The notes under the pieces were generated by a model, which had not been told where the DNA came from, did no database searches, and was given only the letters and a program-made list of their open reading frames with translations. Made by a program: the position numbers and the translations under genes. 64,000 nt of DNA from Rhodoligotrophos sp. CJ14. GTDB lineage: Bacteria > Pseudomonadota > Alphaproteobacteria > Rhizobiales > Im1. The stretch covers positions 3,601,001-3,665,000 of the forward strand of contig NZ_CP133319.1 in the NCBI RefSeq assembly GCF_038811545.1, written 5' to 3'. Shown piece by piece: positions 14,102-23,206 of the stretch; position 1 is the stretch's first letter, and each line of letters opens with the position of its first letter.

Positions 14102-15094
14102 TCATTGGCCGGTATCGCTTTTGCGCACATGAGTGCGATGATCGCGACGCGCGACGATACGGCTGAGTACGGAGGTGACGGTTGCCAGCTCCTCCTCGGT
14201 GATGCCCTCGAGCAGCATTGCCTCATTCGCCCGCGCATGATGCACGATTCTCTGGACGCACGTTTCCCCTGCCGCCGTGAGGCTGACCCTCTTCTCATCG
14301 TCCACCGTAATCAGCCCAAGCGCCACCAGGGAGCCCAGGACGTTGGCACTGGCATTGAAGTCGAGGAAGAGCTCCGGCAGGAGCGCTTCGAGCGTGCTGT
14401 CGCGACTGGTGGAGACCGCGCGCAAGAGACGGGCCTGCATCAAGCTCAACCCAAGTCCGGATTCCATCCGTCGTTTCTCCAGCTCTGCCGCGATCTCGCT
14501 ATAGGCACGGATCAGGAGGTTCGACAGGACCTCACCTTCGGCATTCACGCGGCGCGACACGCCGCCCGTGGCCAGGGCCGTAATCTCCGGATGCTCGGCC
14601 GTAACCGCATACCGGCCCTTGGCGAAAATCAGCGGCGGACGTTCATAGCGGCGGAAGGTCTCGACCTCACCAAGCAATATGAGATGGTCTCCACCCTCAT
14701 AGGTCTGCACCCGTCTGCATTCGAACGAGGCCACCACATCATTCAGCAAGGGGGCGCCGCCCGCACCCGCCGAAACGGCCAGATCCGCGAATTTGTCCGG
14801 CCCTGACCGGGCGAAATGTTGCGAAACCGCGATCTGGTCATGTGCCAAAACATTTACAGCGAAGTGGCTGCACGATTCGAAGGCGGCAAAGCTCTGGCTT
14901 TCGCGCCTGATCGACCAGAGAACGAGCGGCGGATTGAGAGAGACCGAAGCGAACGAATTCGATGTCAGACCGTAGGAAACACCATCGACGGTCGTTGTGA
15001 TGACCGTGACGCCCGTGGCGAATTCTCCCAAGCTGCGACGGAACCCTGCACCCTCATCGCGGGGATTGCCGCATTCGACCGGAGCTTTCGTCAT
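14102..15094 (-). CDS. Flavin reductase fused to a C-terminal MarR domain
   Basis: A 330-residue fusion. Residues about 20-175 are a flavin reductase split barrel (RRSLGEFATGVTVITT, LTSNSFASVSLNPPLVLWS, HFAVNVLAHDQ). Residues about 195-320 are a MarR-like winged helix (SLMQARLLRAVS, then ANVLGSLVALGLITVDDEKR). The same architecture is known for C1, the reductase of Acinetobacter baumannii p-hydroxyphenylacetate hydroxylase, where the MarR-like part senses the aromatic substrate and releases inhibition of FMN reduction. By analogy this reductase may be switched on by the pathway substrate. The ATG at 15094 has GGAG upstream. It is the most distal gene of the leftward catabolic series. Confidence 0.83.
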   Translation of the reverse strand: MTKAPVECGNPRDEGAGFRRSLGEFATGVTVITTTVDGVSYGLTSNSFASVSLNPPLVLWSIRRESQSFAAFESCSHFAVNVLAHDQIAVSQHFARSGPDKFADLAVSAGAGGAPLLNDVVASFECRRVQTYEGGDHLILLGEVETFRRYERPPLIFAKGRYAVTAEHPEITALATGGVSRRVNAEGEVLSNLLIRAYSEIAAELEKRRMESGLGLSLMQARLLRAVSTSRDSTLEALLPELFLDFNASANVLGSLVALGLITVDDEKRVSLTAAGETCVQRIVHHARANEAMLLEGITEEELATVTSVLSRIVARRDHRTHVRKSDTGQ

Positions 15095-15185
15095 AGTGCG
15101 TCTCCAAAACAAGCGACCCCAGCGAACCCCTCATGAGTTGAGGCTAGGAAAGGCCGCTCCTGTTCAAACTGGCCGTGACATCGCT

Positions 15186-16151
15186 TCAATGGCTCGCGGG
15201 TGCATTCTTGGTGACCCTGATCTGGATCGACGGAGCATGGCTGCGCGGATCGGTACCAAGCCACTTGGTGAAGCGCTCCTGGAGGTCCTGGAGGAGCCAT
15301 CGCGCCGCCAGTCCAGGAGGTTGATCCACCTTATAGGCTGCATAGAGCGGGAACATCAGCGGCCGGCCTTGATGAATCGCGAGCCGCAGCTCCGCGACCC
15401 TGCCCGCCTCGATATGCGGCCAGGCAAGATGAGTGGGCATGGTGCACCAGCCGAACCCCCGGAGCACGAAATCGAGCCGGTTGATCTGGTCAACGAAGCT
15501 CCAGGTGCGCGACCCCATGACAACGCCCCGGTAACGCTTCGTCCGATCCGTCAAGGTCAGCTGGACATGTTCGTCCAGATCGGCCTGGCTGATAAACCCC
15601 TGGATGCGCGCCAACGGATGGTCCACTGATGCAACGGCCGAGATCGGAACATCGCCCATGAATTGCATCTGGATGCCTGGCATGCCGTCGAGCGCGGGCG
15701 AATAGATGGCAAGCCGCGCATTGCCATCGAGCAGCGACTGCTCGGGCGCGCCCAAACCTTCCGCAAAGAGAGTGACCGAGACGAGCGGATAGCGGATGCG
15801 AAACTCGTTGAGGGATTCGATCAGCACCTCATTCGGAAAGACCTGTTCGATCGCCAGACTGATCTCCGGTTCCGCGACGGTGGCAATGCTGGTCGCCCGC
15901 GCACGCAAGGCATCAGCACTGCTGATGATGCGCTTGGCGTCAGCCAGGATGGCACGCCCCGCATCGGTCAGCTGTGGCAGTTTGTGCGAGCGGTCGAACA
16001 GCTGCAGCTGGAGTGCGTCCTCCAGCGACTGGATGGACTGGCTCACTGCAGATTGCACCCGGTTGAGCTTGCGTGCCGCCGCCGAGAAGCTGCCGAGCTC
16101 GGCCACGACAAGCAGGATTTGGAGCTGGTCGAGTGTCATGCGATTGAGCAT
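15186..16151 (-). CDS. LysR-family regulator of the catabolic block
   Basis: A 321-residue LysR regulator: winged helix at residues about 8-66 (LQILLVVAELGSFSAAARKL, then QSAVSQSIQSLEDALQLQLF) and a substrate-binding domain from about 95. It lies on the same strand as, and between, the LigI-like lactonase gene and the MarR-fused reductase gene. A second Met (residue 5) could also be the start. It probably senses an intermediate of the pathway encoded around it. Which promoter it controls cannot be read from the sequence. Confidence 0.87.
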   Translation of the reverse strand: MLNRMTLDQLQILLVVAELGSFSAAARKLNRVQSAVSQSIQSLEDALQLQLFDRSHKLPQLTDAGRAILADAKRIISSADALRARATSIATVAEPEISLAIEQVFPNEVLIESLNEFRIRYPLVSVTLFAEGLGAPEQSLLDGNARLAIYSPALDGMPGIQMQFMGDVPISAVASVDHPLARIQGFISQADLDEHVQLTLTDRTKRYRGVVMGSRTWSFVDQINRLDFVLRGFGWCTMPTHLAWPHIEAGRVAELRLAIHQGRPLMFPLYAAYKVDQPPGLAARWLLQDLQERFTKWLGTDPRSHAPSIQIRVTKNAPASH

Positions 16152-16256
16152 CCTGGGCCTCCGTGAACACCGGTCAGCCCTGTGATACGGTCATATGGGA
16201 AAAAATCCAGTAGGAAGCTCGGCCCTTCCATCAGTTTGCGTGATGCCTTGCTCGGC

Positions 16257-17099
16257 TCAGAACCCGTAAAGCCGCGCGGGATTGTCCACGAGAATGGCTG
16301 TCCTCGCGGCCTCGTCCGGCACCCAGGCGAGAAGCAGGTCGAGAAGATCGGCATCATCCGGCATGGTTTCTGCGGTCTCGGTGGGGTGTGGCCAATCCGA
16401 GGCCCAGAGAAGCCGGTCATGTCCGACCTCGAGCAGCGCTTTGCCCAAGGGCGCGACGTCTCGATAATCAGGGCCGCCGGCTTTGGAGATGTGATAGACG
16501 CCGGAGATTTTGACGTAGACATTCTCCTGCCGGGCCAAGCGCAGCAGTGACTGAAACGCCTCATGCTCGGGCGGGATCACTCGTGAATAGCGCCCCATAT
16601 GGTCAAGGACCACGGTGATCGGGAGCTGCGCTATCAGCGCCTCATATCGCGGGAGCTCAAGACCATCGAGCTGAACCTGGACATGCCATCCCGTATCCTT
16701 CAGCCGTTCCGCCATAACCGGCAGCTCCGACCACTCCATCATTCCGCCGCGCATCTGGTGGAAACGGAGCCCCCTGGCGCCGCGGTGCCAGAGGTCTTCG
16801 AGCTCTTTGTCGGAGATCGAAACCGGCACCGTGACGACTGCCCTTGCGTCATCGCCGATCTGTTCGACAGCATCGAGGATACAGCTGTTATCGAAGCCAT
16901 AGGTGACGGGCTGCACCACCACCATGCGCTGCAGGCCCAGACGCTGTTGAACCTTCCGATAATCCTCAATCGTGAAGTTCGGCGGAAACAACCAGGCCTT
17001 CGGCGACGGTGGATAGGCATCATTATAGAAATGCATATGCGTGTCGCAGGCACCCGGCGGGGCCTCGAGAACTGGCGTTCGGAACGTGCGTTCGGGCAT
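16257..17099 (-). CDS. LigI-like amidohydrolase (lactone hydrolase)
   Basis: A 280-residue amidohydrolase-2 family TIM-barrel. Metal and catalytic positions are seen in CDTHMHFY (HxH), VLDHMGRY and LLWASDWPHP. The overall pattern (GWHVQVQ, then P-TVVLDHMGR, SDWPHPTETAETMPDDADL, and a terminal NPARLYGF) resembles LigI, which hydrolyses 2-pyrone-4,6-dicarboxylate, a lactone in lignin-aromatic breakdown, and related sulfomuconolactone hydrolases. A lactone substrate is therefore likely; the exact one is not proven. The ATG at 17099 is chosen because sequence before it is not family-like. It follows the LLM gene by 37 bp. Confidence 0.8.
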   Translation of the reverse strand: MPERTFRTPVLEAPPGACDTHMHFYNDAYPPSPKAWLFPPNFTIEDYRKVQQRLGLQRMVVVQPVTYGFDNSCILDAVEQIGDDARAVVTVPVSISDKELEDLWHRGARGLRFHQMRGGMMEWSELPVMAERLKDTGWHVQVQLDGLELPRYEALIAQLPITVVLDHMGRYSRVIPPEHEAFQSLLRLARQENVYVKISGVYHISKAGGPDYRDVAPLGKALLEVGHDRLLWASDWPHPTETAETMPDDADLLDLLLAWVPDEAARTAILVDNPARLYGF

Positions 17100-17136
17100 T
17101 GCGGCAAATCCTTGATTGACTGCGATTGGCGTCTGC

Positions 17137-18444
17137 TCAGTCAGCCAGGTGATCTCTGAGCGTCTTTCCCTCGTATTCGCGGCGGTAGATGCCTTTCGCC
17201 TGCAGCCGCGGAACCACCTGATCGACGAAATCCTCGACGCTTCTGAGGCTCGTCGTGGGAGTGACGTTGAACCCATGGCAGCCGCTTTCCCGCCACAGGG
17301 TCTCGAGCTGGTCGGCGACCTGTTCCGGTGTGCCCACGAGCTGCAGCATTCCCGTCGAGGCGCCAAACACACGAGCCACATCGCGCGCGGTCGCGTTTCC
17401 GTCACCGGTGAGATTGGCGAGCGCCTGGAGCATGCCGCGCGATGCCTGCGTATCATTTGCGGCGAGAGGCCGGTCGAGATCGAGCTTGCTGAAATCAATC
17501 CCGAGCGTCCCCGACATCCGGCTCAGCGCCGCATCCAGCGGGATGCGCTCGCTCATGTCGGCCTGCTTGCGTTTCGCTTCTTCTTCCGTTCCGCCGAGCA
17601 CACACTGAATCCCGAACACCACCTTCGGCGCATCCGCAAGCCCCGCGCCTTGTGCAGCCTCGTTCAAATTCTTCACGAAGCGCGCCATCTCGCTCCCCCG
17701 AGGCTGGATGGCGAAGATGACATCGGCATGCTTCAGGGCGAATTGCTGGCCCCGTCCGGACGAGCCTGCTTGGAACAGGACCGGTCGGCCCTGGGCCGAA
17801 GGAAGCACCGGTGGCACCGCCCTGCAGGAATAATAGGTGCCCTTGAAATCGATGACATCGACGCGTTCGGGATTGGCATAGATGCCCCGGTCCCGGTCAG
17901 CCCGGATGGCGTCTGGCTTGATGCCGTTCCAGAGCGCATAACAGATTTCCATGAACTCGTCGGCCTGATCATAGCGCTGATCATGCTCCATCTGCGCAAG
18001 GCCCAGCGCCCGATGCTCGCCGCGAAGATGGCCCGATACAATGTTCCAGCCGACCCGGCCGCCACTCAGATAATCGAGTGTCGAGAGCCGTCGCACCGCG
18101 GTATAGGGGTGGCTTCCCGAGGTCGAGAGCGTGACGGCAAACCCCAGATGTTCGGTTTCCGCCAGCATCACCCCGGCCAATGCCATCGGGTCGTGACAGG
18201 GCCAGCAGACGCCATACCGCACATAATCATCGAAGCTTTCCTTGTAGCGGTCGAACCCGCCCGGGGTGTCAGCAAGGAATGCCGCATCGAAGCATCCGCG
18301 CTCCAGGGTGCGCGCAAGCCGCTTCCAATGCTCGAATGACCCGAGGCCTTCCAGTCGATCATCCTCGGGATCAGCCCAGCTCAGCACGCTGTGGTTGATC
18401 GGGCTGTGCATGTAGAAGCCAATCAGATGCATGCGGTTGGTCAT
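17137..18444 (-). CDS. LLM-class flavin-dependent monooxygenase (NtaA/SnaA/DszA type)
   Basis: A 435-residue luciferase-like enzyme of the nitrilotriacetate/dibenzothiophene monooxygenase group. Typical blocks are HLIGFYMHSPINHS at the start, SFEHWKRLARTLERGCFDAAFLAD, SHPYTAVRRLSTLDYLSGGR followed by GWNIVSG, and RPVLFQAGSSGRGQ. These enzymes use reduced FMN, supplied by a separate reductase, to oxygenate heteroatom or aromatic substrates. Two candidate reductases are within 5 kb. The second Met (18444) is preferred over 18462. It is sandwiched between the FMN hydroxy-acid dehydrogenase and the LigI-like gene with short gaps (30 and 37 bp). Confidence 0.87.
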   Translation of the reverse strand: MTNRMHLIGFYMHSPINHSVLSWADPEDDRLEGLGSFEHWKRLARTLERGCFDAAFLADTPGGFDRYKESFDDYVRYGVCWPCHDPMALAGVMLAETEHLGFAVTLSTSGSHPYTAVRRLSTLDYLSGGRVGWNIVSGHLRGEHRALGLAQMEHDQRYDQADEFMEICYALWNGIKPDAIRADRDRGIYANPERVDVIDFKGTYYSCRAVPPVLPSAQGRPVLFQAGSSGRGQQFALKHADVIFAIQPRGSEMARFVKNLNEAAQGAGLADAPKVVFGIQCVLGGTEEEAKRKQADMSERIPLDAALSRMSGTLGIDFSKLDLDRPLAANDTQASRGMLQALANLTGDGNATARDVARVFGASTGMLQLVGTPEQVADQLETLWRESGCHGFNVTPTTSLRSVEDFVDQVVPRLQAKGIYRREYEGKTLRDHLAD

Positions 18445-18474
18445 GGGAACTCCGCTCGTCAATTCGAAGCGCGA

Positions 18475-19680
18475 TCAGGCGGACGCGCGATTTTGGCTGG
18501 CCGGTCTCGTGGTGACTGGCGGCAGATTGGCGAGATCCACGATAGAGTCCGGTCCCGCGCAGTTGAGGTCGGTCCAGCCCATCTGACCCATCACGAGGCT
18601 GATCTCCTGGCGGATGATCTCGAGCATCTTGCAGGCCCCAGCCTCTCCGGCTGCAGCGACGCTGAACATCGCCGGGCGGCCGAAAAGGGCGGCCTTCGCA
18701 CCGAGGCAAAGGGCTTTCGCCACGTCGGCGCCGCGCCGGAATCCACCGTCGATGAGCAGTTCCATCCGGTGTCCGACCGCATCCGCTATGATCGGCAGCA
18801 TGTCCATCGATGTGGGAGCGCTGTCGAGTTGACGCCCGCCGTGATTGGAAACCACCAGGCCGTCGGCACCGATATCCATGCACATCCGGGCATCATCCGG
18901 GTGCAGCACGCCCTTCACCGCCAGCGGTCCCGGCCAGGCCTTGCGCACGAGCCTGAGGACGTCCCAGGTCTGTGCGGGCGCAGGTGTCTCCGTGCCATAG
19001 AGATCCGCAACGTCATTGGCGCTCGCCCCCTCTGCAGCATAGGGCCGCCAATTCTCCATCATCGGGATTCCGCCCTTCATCAGATAGCGCAAGGTCCAGG
19101 CGGGGCGGCTTAATCCTTGCAAGATGACCGACGGCGTCATTTTCATAGGGCGGCGAAAGCCGTTGCGCATGTTGCGTTCGCGCTTGGCCATGACCGGCGT
19201 ATCGATGGTGAGCAGCAGCACCCGGACCTTCAGCGCTTTGGCGCGCCGGATGAGATCCATCGTGATGCGTGGATCCCGTGTTCCATAGATCTGAAACCAG
19301 GTGGTTTCCGGCGCCTGCGCCATGGCCGCTTCGATCGAGTCGCAGCTCGCGCTCGACATCACATAGGGCACATTGAACTTGGCGGCCGCTCTGGCGAGCA
19401 TCAGATCCGCCCCTGGCCGGAAGAAGCCGGCTATACCCATCGGGCAGATACCGAACGGACCCGCATAGTCGTGCCCGAAAAGCGTCGCCTTTTGGCTGCG
19501 CTTCTCGACATCGATCAAATAGCGCGGAAGCAGCTTGTAGCGGTCGAATGCCTGCCGGTTGCGTGCAAGCCCCACCTCTCCATCGACACCGCCATCGATG
19601 AAATCAAAGGCAATCCTCGGCAAATATCTCCTCGCCAAGACGGCCATGTCGTCGATATTGATTGCCTTATCTAGGTTCAT
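18475..19680 (-). CDS. FMN-dependent alpha-hydroxy-acid dehydrogenase
   Basis: A 401-residue member of the lactate dehydrogenase/glycolate oxidase/mandelate dehydrogenase family. The (beta/alpha)8 barrel signature with the catalytic His and the substrate-binding Arg is present in GLVVSNHGGRQLD, and the N-terminal ARRYLPRIAFDFIDGG block is standard. It oxidises a 2-hydroxy acid to a 2-oxo acid with FMN, passing electrons to oxygen or quinone. Within this operon it may oxidise a hydroxy-acid made from, or imported as, the pathway substrate by the TRAP transporter just upstream. Confidence 0.87.
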   Translation of the reverse strand: MNLDKAINIDDMAVLARRYLPRIAFDFIDGGVDGEVGLARNRQAFDRYKLLPRYLIDVEKRSQKATLFGHDYAGPFGICPMGIAGFFRPGADLMLARAAAKFNVPYVMSSASCDSIEAAMAQAPETTWFQIYGTRDPRITMDLIRRAKALKVRVLLLTIDTPVMAKRERNMRNGFRRPMKMTPSVILQGLSRPAWTLRYLMKGGIPMMENWRPYAAEGASANDVADLYGTETPAPAQTWDVLRLVRKAWPGPLAVKGVLHPDDARMCMDIGADGLVVSNHGGRQLDSAPTSMDMLPIIADAVGHRMELLIDGGFRRGADVAKALCLGAKAALFGRPAMFSVAAAGEAGACKMLEIIRQEISLVMGQMGWTDLNCAGPDSIVDLANLPPVTTRPASQNRASA

Positions 19681-19833
19681 GTCCGCGCCATGCCGCTATT
19701 GAAGATAAATCTCCGCTGCTCCGAGAGTCCGAATTGATCTGTTTTATAGTCATCGTCCCATCGCGCCTATCAGCAAAGTTCTGATGGTGTTCATCGGAAG
19801 AGGCGATGATCGCGGTGGAACTGCTTCGGTTGT

Positions 19834-19872
19834 CTTGGCAGTGGGTACGCGTTATCCACGCCGACTGCCAAG
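19834..19872. terminator. Inverted repeat between the TRAP and hydroxy-acid dehydrogenase genes
   Basis: CTTGGCAGT (19834-19842) and ACTGCCAAG (19864-19872) are perfectly complementary, with an inner GTGG/CCAC pair. It lies in the 288 bp between the dctP-like stop (19969) and the start of the hydroxy-acid dehydrogenase gene (19680), so it could end or attenuate the TRAP transcript. The rest of this gap shows nothing assignable. Confidence 0.4.
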
Positions 19873-19968
19873 GGCTCGGCTGTGCCTTGGAGCATCGGAA
19901 CCGCCGCCAGGGCGACGTTTCTTCATGAGTTCACAGGAACTTCCCCGCGAGCCGGAGGAAGAGCTGCA

Positions 19969-20985
19969 CTATTTGCCCAGCACTTCGCGGACCTTCTTCA
20001 GAGCCTCTTCCGCGTCGGGGCCGGCGCCGCTCGCCCATTCGGTCCAGTAGCCGGCCCAATCGGATTCGTAGCGCTTTATGTCCTCTTCGCTCGCATCGGT
20101 GATCTTGAGCTTCTCGCGCAAGATCGCTTGCGATTCGTCATTCACCTTCTTGAGCGAGGCAGCCATCTTTGGGCGATGGTCCGCGACCGTCTCGTCGAGC
20201 ACCTTACGAATTTCAGGAGGCAAACCTTCGTAGTCCTGCTGATTGATCAGCATGTACTCGATGCCGGTATGCGGATTGCAGAGATAGCCCCACTCGAGGA
20301 ACTCGGTCCATTTCGAGCCCGTGATATTGGCCGCACCAGTGAACAGGGCGTCCACCAGGCCGCGTTCCATCGCCTCTGGCACTTCGGCGGTCGTCAGCGT
20401 GACGGGAGCGCCGCCATAGCGACGGATGATGTCAGCCTGTTCGGGAGTGGATCCGCGCGCGTTCCGGCCGCTCAGCTGGTCCAGCCGATCAATGGGTTTG
20501 CCCCGCCCATAGAGGTTCTGCGGCCAATGCTGGCCGTTCCACATCAGGATGGATGCCCCGTAAGCCTGAACGGCCTTCTCCACGAAGGGCAGGAGCACCT
20601 CCATTGACTTGTCCGCTTCCTCGGCATTGCGGATGAGGAAGGGCAATCCCGGCAGCGCGGCAATCTTCGTCGTTCCGGCGATGAAGCCCATATAGCCGAG
20701 CGACATCTGCACCTGTCCCTGTCCCACGACGGTCAGGGCTTCCGTGCCCCCGAAAGGGAGCTCGCCAGGTGTGCGCACGGTGATGTCGAGCTCGCCATTG
20801 GTACGCTTGCGCACATCATCCGCGAAGGCCTTGTAGTTGATGGTCGAGGGATGACCGGGCCCGTAAATGATAATGAAATCCCACTTCAGCGGGCTGGCGA
20901 AGCTTGGGCGTGCACCTGCCGCGAGCAGCGCAATCGCACCCAGCCCTTTCAGCGCCGATCTTCTGTTGAAATAGAGATCGTTCAT
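19969..20985 (-). CDS. TRAP transporter substrate-binding protein (DctP family)
   Basis: A 338-residue periplasmic binding protein. The N-terminus has a twin-arginine-style signal (NRRSALKGLGAIALLAAGA). The DctP domain shows FADDVRKRTNGELDITV, LPGLPFLIRNAEEADK and the LVDALFTGAANI segment near the ligand pocket. These proteins bind organic acids, through a conserved Arg in many members, and deliver them to the DctQ-DctM membrane pair, which uses a sodium gradient. The ATG at 20985 is preceded by AGGGAGGA. It lies downstream of both membrane genes in one operon. Confidence 0.88.
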   Translation of the reverse strand: MNDLYFNRRSALKGLGAIALLAAGARPSFASPLKWDFIIIYGPGHPSTINYKAFADDVRKRTNGELDITVRTPGELPFGGTEALTVVGQGQVQMSLGYMGFIAGTTKIAALPGLPFLIRNAEEADKSMEVLLPFVEKAVQAYGASILMWNGQHWPQNLYGRGKPIDRLDQLSGRNARGSTPEQADIIRRYGGAPVTLTTAEVPEAMERGLVDALFTGAANITGSKWTEFLEWGYLCNPHTGIEYMLINQQDYEGLPPEIRKVLDETVADHRPKMAASLKKVNDESQAILREKLKITDASEEDIKRYESDWAGYWTEWASGAGPDAEEALKKVREVLGK

Positions 20986-21019
20986 CAACTCATCCTCCCT
21001 TGAGTGAACGTGAAGAGCA

Positions 21020-22327
21020 TCAGGCGTTCGCGGCCATCTGCGTGGGGAGCCACAAGACGATCTCTGGCACGAACCAAAGCAGCAGCAGGAACAGCAGCAT
21101 GATGACGACGTAAGGCAGTGATCCCCGGGCGACCTCCGCAAAGGGCCTGCCATTGCTCAAGCCGTGCAGAACGAACAGGTTGAGCCCGATCGGCGGTGTG
21201 ATCATCCCGATTTCGATCAGCACAACCACGGCGACGCCGAACCAGACGAGATCAAAGCCGGCTGCAGTGATGATCGGATAAAGGACGGGAAGCGTCAGGA
21301 GCATCATGGACGACCCGTCGATCAGGCAGCCAAGCACGAGGTAAAGAAGGGTGATGGCCAGGAAGAGCACGAAGCTGGAGAGCTCGAGCGAGAGCACGTA
21401 TTCCGTTAAAGCCCGGCTCACTCCCGAATAGGCCAGCCCGTAGGAGAAGACCTGCGCGCCGATGACGATGAAGAGCACCATGCACGTGGTGCGGACCGCT
21501 TCGATATGGGCCAGCTTGATGTTGGGCCAAGTGAGGCCGCGATACATCGCTGCGATCACGAAGCTGACGAACACGCCGATTGCCGCCGCTTCTGTCGCGG
21601 TCGCCCAGCCGGCATAGATCGAACCCATCACGAAGCTGATCAGGCAGAATAGCGGCAGGATGTCGAAGAGTGACCGGAGTGTGCGTTTGCCCTGATCCTC
21701 CGCATTGGCCGGCGCCAAGCTGGGGTTCAGAATGCAGCGTACCCCGATATAGACCATGAACAGGAATGCGAGCAGTAGGCCGGGAACCACGCCAGCGATG
21801 AAGAGCTTGGCCACCGACTCATCCACGATCGAGCAGTAGATGATCATCACGATGCTCGGCGGGATGAGGATGCCGAGCGTTCCGCCGGCCGCCAGCGATC
21901 CAAAGACCATCGGATTATCGTAACCGCGCCGCTGCAGTTGCGGGATCGTCACCGTACCGATCGTCCCGGCGGTCGCGACGCTAGAGCCGCAGGCAGCCGC
22001 GAAGACGCTGCAGGCAATGATATTGGATTGCAGAAGCCCGCCCGGCAGGGCACGCAGCCATATGGCAAGGCCCTGATAGAACCGCTCGGCGATGCCGCAT
22101 CGCAGGATGATTGCCCCCATCACGATGAAGAGGGGGACAGGGCTGAGGGTAAAGCTGTTGATGGAGTTCCAGCTGATACTGCCAAGCGCCATGAGCGGGC
22201 GCAGGCCGCCGGCGAGATAGAGCCCTGACATGCCGGTGGTGATCAGGGCAATCGCGATCCAGGTGCCTGCCGCAAGCAGCACAACGAGAGTCGTGATGCT
22301 AAAGATGGAGAACGCGACCCAAGTCAT
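21020..22327 (-). CDS. TRAP transporter large permease (DctM family)
   Basis: A 435-residue membrane protein with about 12 predicted helices. Family landmarks include SVATAGTIGTVTIPQLQRRG followed by YDNPMVFGSLAAGGTLGILI, and the C-terminal VVVLIEIGMITPPIGLNLFV. DctM forms the sodium-driven elevator that carries the substrate. It overlaps the small-permease gene by 4 bp and is followed after 34 bp by the binding-protein gene, so the three form one transporter operon. Confidence 0.9.
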   Translation of the reverse strand: MTWVAFSIFSITTLVVLLAAGTWIAIALITTGMSGLYLAGGLRPLMALGSISWNSINSFTLSPVPLFIVMGAIILRCGIAERFYQGLAIWLRALPGGLLQSNIIACSVFAAACGSSVATAGTIGTVTIPQLQRRGYDNPMVFGSLAAGGTLGILIPPSIVMIIYCSIVDESVAKLFIAGVVPGLLLAFLFMVYIGVRCILNPSLAPANAEDQGKRTLRSLFDILPLFCLISFVMGSIYAGWATATEAAAIGVFVSFVIAAMYRGLTWPNIKLAHIEAVRTTCMVLFIVIGAQVFSYGLAYSGVSRALTEYVLSLELSSFVLFLAITLLYLVLGCLIDGSSMMLLTLPVLYPIITAAGFDLVWFGVAVVVLIEIGMITPPIGLNLFVLHGLSNGRPFAEVARGSLPYVVIMLLFLLLLWFVPEIVLWLPTQMAANA

Positions 22328-22938
22328 AGCCAGCTATCAACCTCCGGCATCGAATTCTTCTGCTGGTCCTCCCTGCGGGCATCGGCAGAGACGAGCCGCA
22401 CCGCCGCACGCAACATGGTCATCAGCACCGCTATCGTGAGAAGGGCAGAGCCCACCGGCATCACCAATTGCGGGATCCATAAGGGCGTCCGGGTCACGTA
22501 GATCGACGTCACGTGGGTCGCGTGGCTTTGAAGCACGAACCAGTAGAGATAGTAGGTGTAGATGATCAGGACGGCGGTACCGACGGCGGACATCACGAAG
22601 TCTGCGAAGGCAGTAAGCCGCGGTCCGAAGTTGAGGTAAAGCAGATCTACCCTGATGAAGCCGCCATTGCGGAAAGTCCAGGCCAGCCCCAGAAAGACAT
22701 TTGCAACCAGCAGATAGCCGGGAAATTCTGTTGCAATCAGCGTTGAGACGCCGAACAGCGACCGAAGCAGGACTTCCGCGCAGACGATAATGGTGATCAC
22801 GGCGATTGAGAGGGCCGAGAGCACCATCGCGGCGTCCTCGACCTTGCCGATCAGCCGGTCAACTCTTTCGAGGCTCTGAACCAGCTTCGATCTGCGCTGC
22901 TCCTCGCGCACACATTGATGTTCAATTGCGTTTTCCAC
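22324..22938 (-). CDS. TRAP transporter small permease (DctQ family)
   Basis: A 204-residue protein with four predicted membrane helices, the standard DctQ layout (VLSALSIAVITIIVCAEVLL, FPGYLLVANVFLGLAWTFRN, FVMSAVGTAVLIIYTYYLYW). DctQ scaffolds DctM. It is the first gene of the transporter operon. The upstream 268 bp (22939-23206) must hold the operon promoter; I see a short inverted repeat CCGCAT-5-ATGCGG at 23110-23126 but no clear -35/-10 pair. Confidence 0.86.
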   Translation of the reverse strand: MENAIEHQCVREEQRRSKLVQSLERVDRLIGKVEDAAMVLSALSIAVITIIVCAEVLLRSLFGVSTLIATEFPGYLLVANVFLGLAWTFRNGGFIRVDLLYLNFGPRLTAFADFVMSAVGTAVLIIYTYYLYWFVLQSHATHVTSIYVTRTPLWIPQLVMPVGSALLTIAVLMTMLRAAVRLVSADARREDQQKNSMPEVDSWL

Positions 22939-23206
22939 CCCGTCCCCTCGCTTCTGTATGCCCTGGCCGCAAATTCTGAACGAGCGGCATTATGAGCCGA
23001 TGCCACGGCGACATCGGGATCAGCAGCCGGAATTCACGACCCGGTGAGCGATTATCGTGGCCTTTGCTAGGCTCCTCCCACAAGGGTGCAATCTGATACC
23101 ATGGTCGTTCCGCATGCCGAATGCGGTTTCTTCTGATGACTTGTATTCTGATTTCTGATGGATCAACCCCCGGCATTTGCCGATAATCTGATGGCAGGTG
23201 CCATAC

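Noticed and set aside
17100..17498. Extended N-terminus for the LigI-like protein
   Set aside because: The extension overlaps the LLM gene in another frame and has no family similarity.
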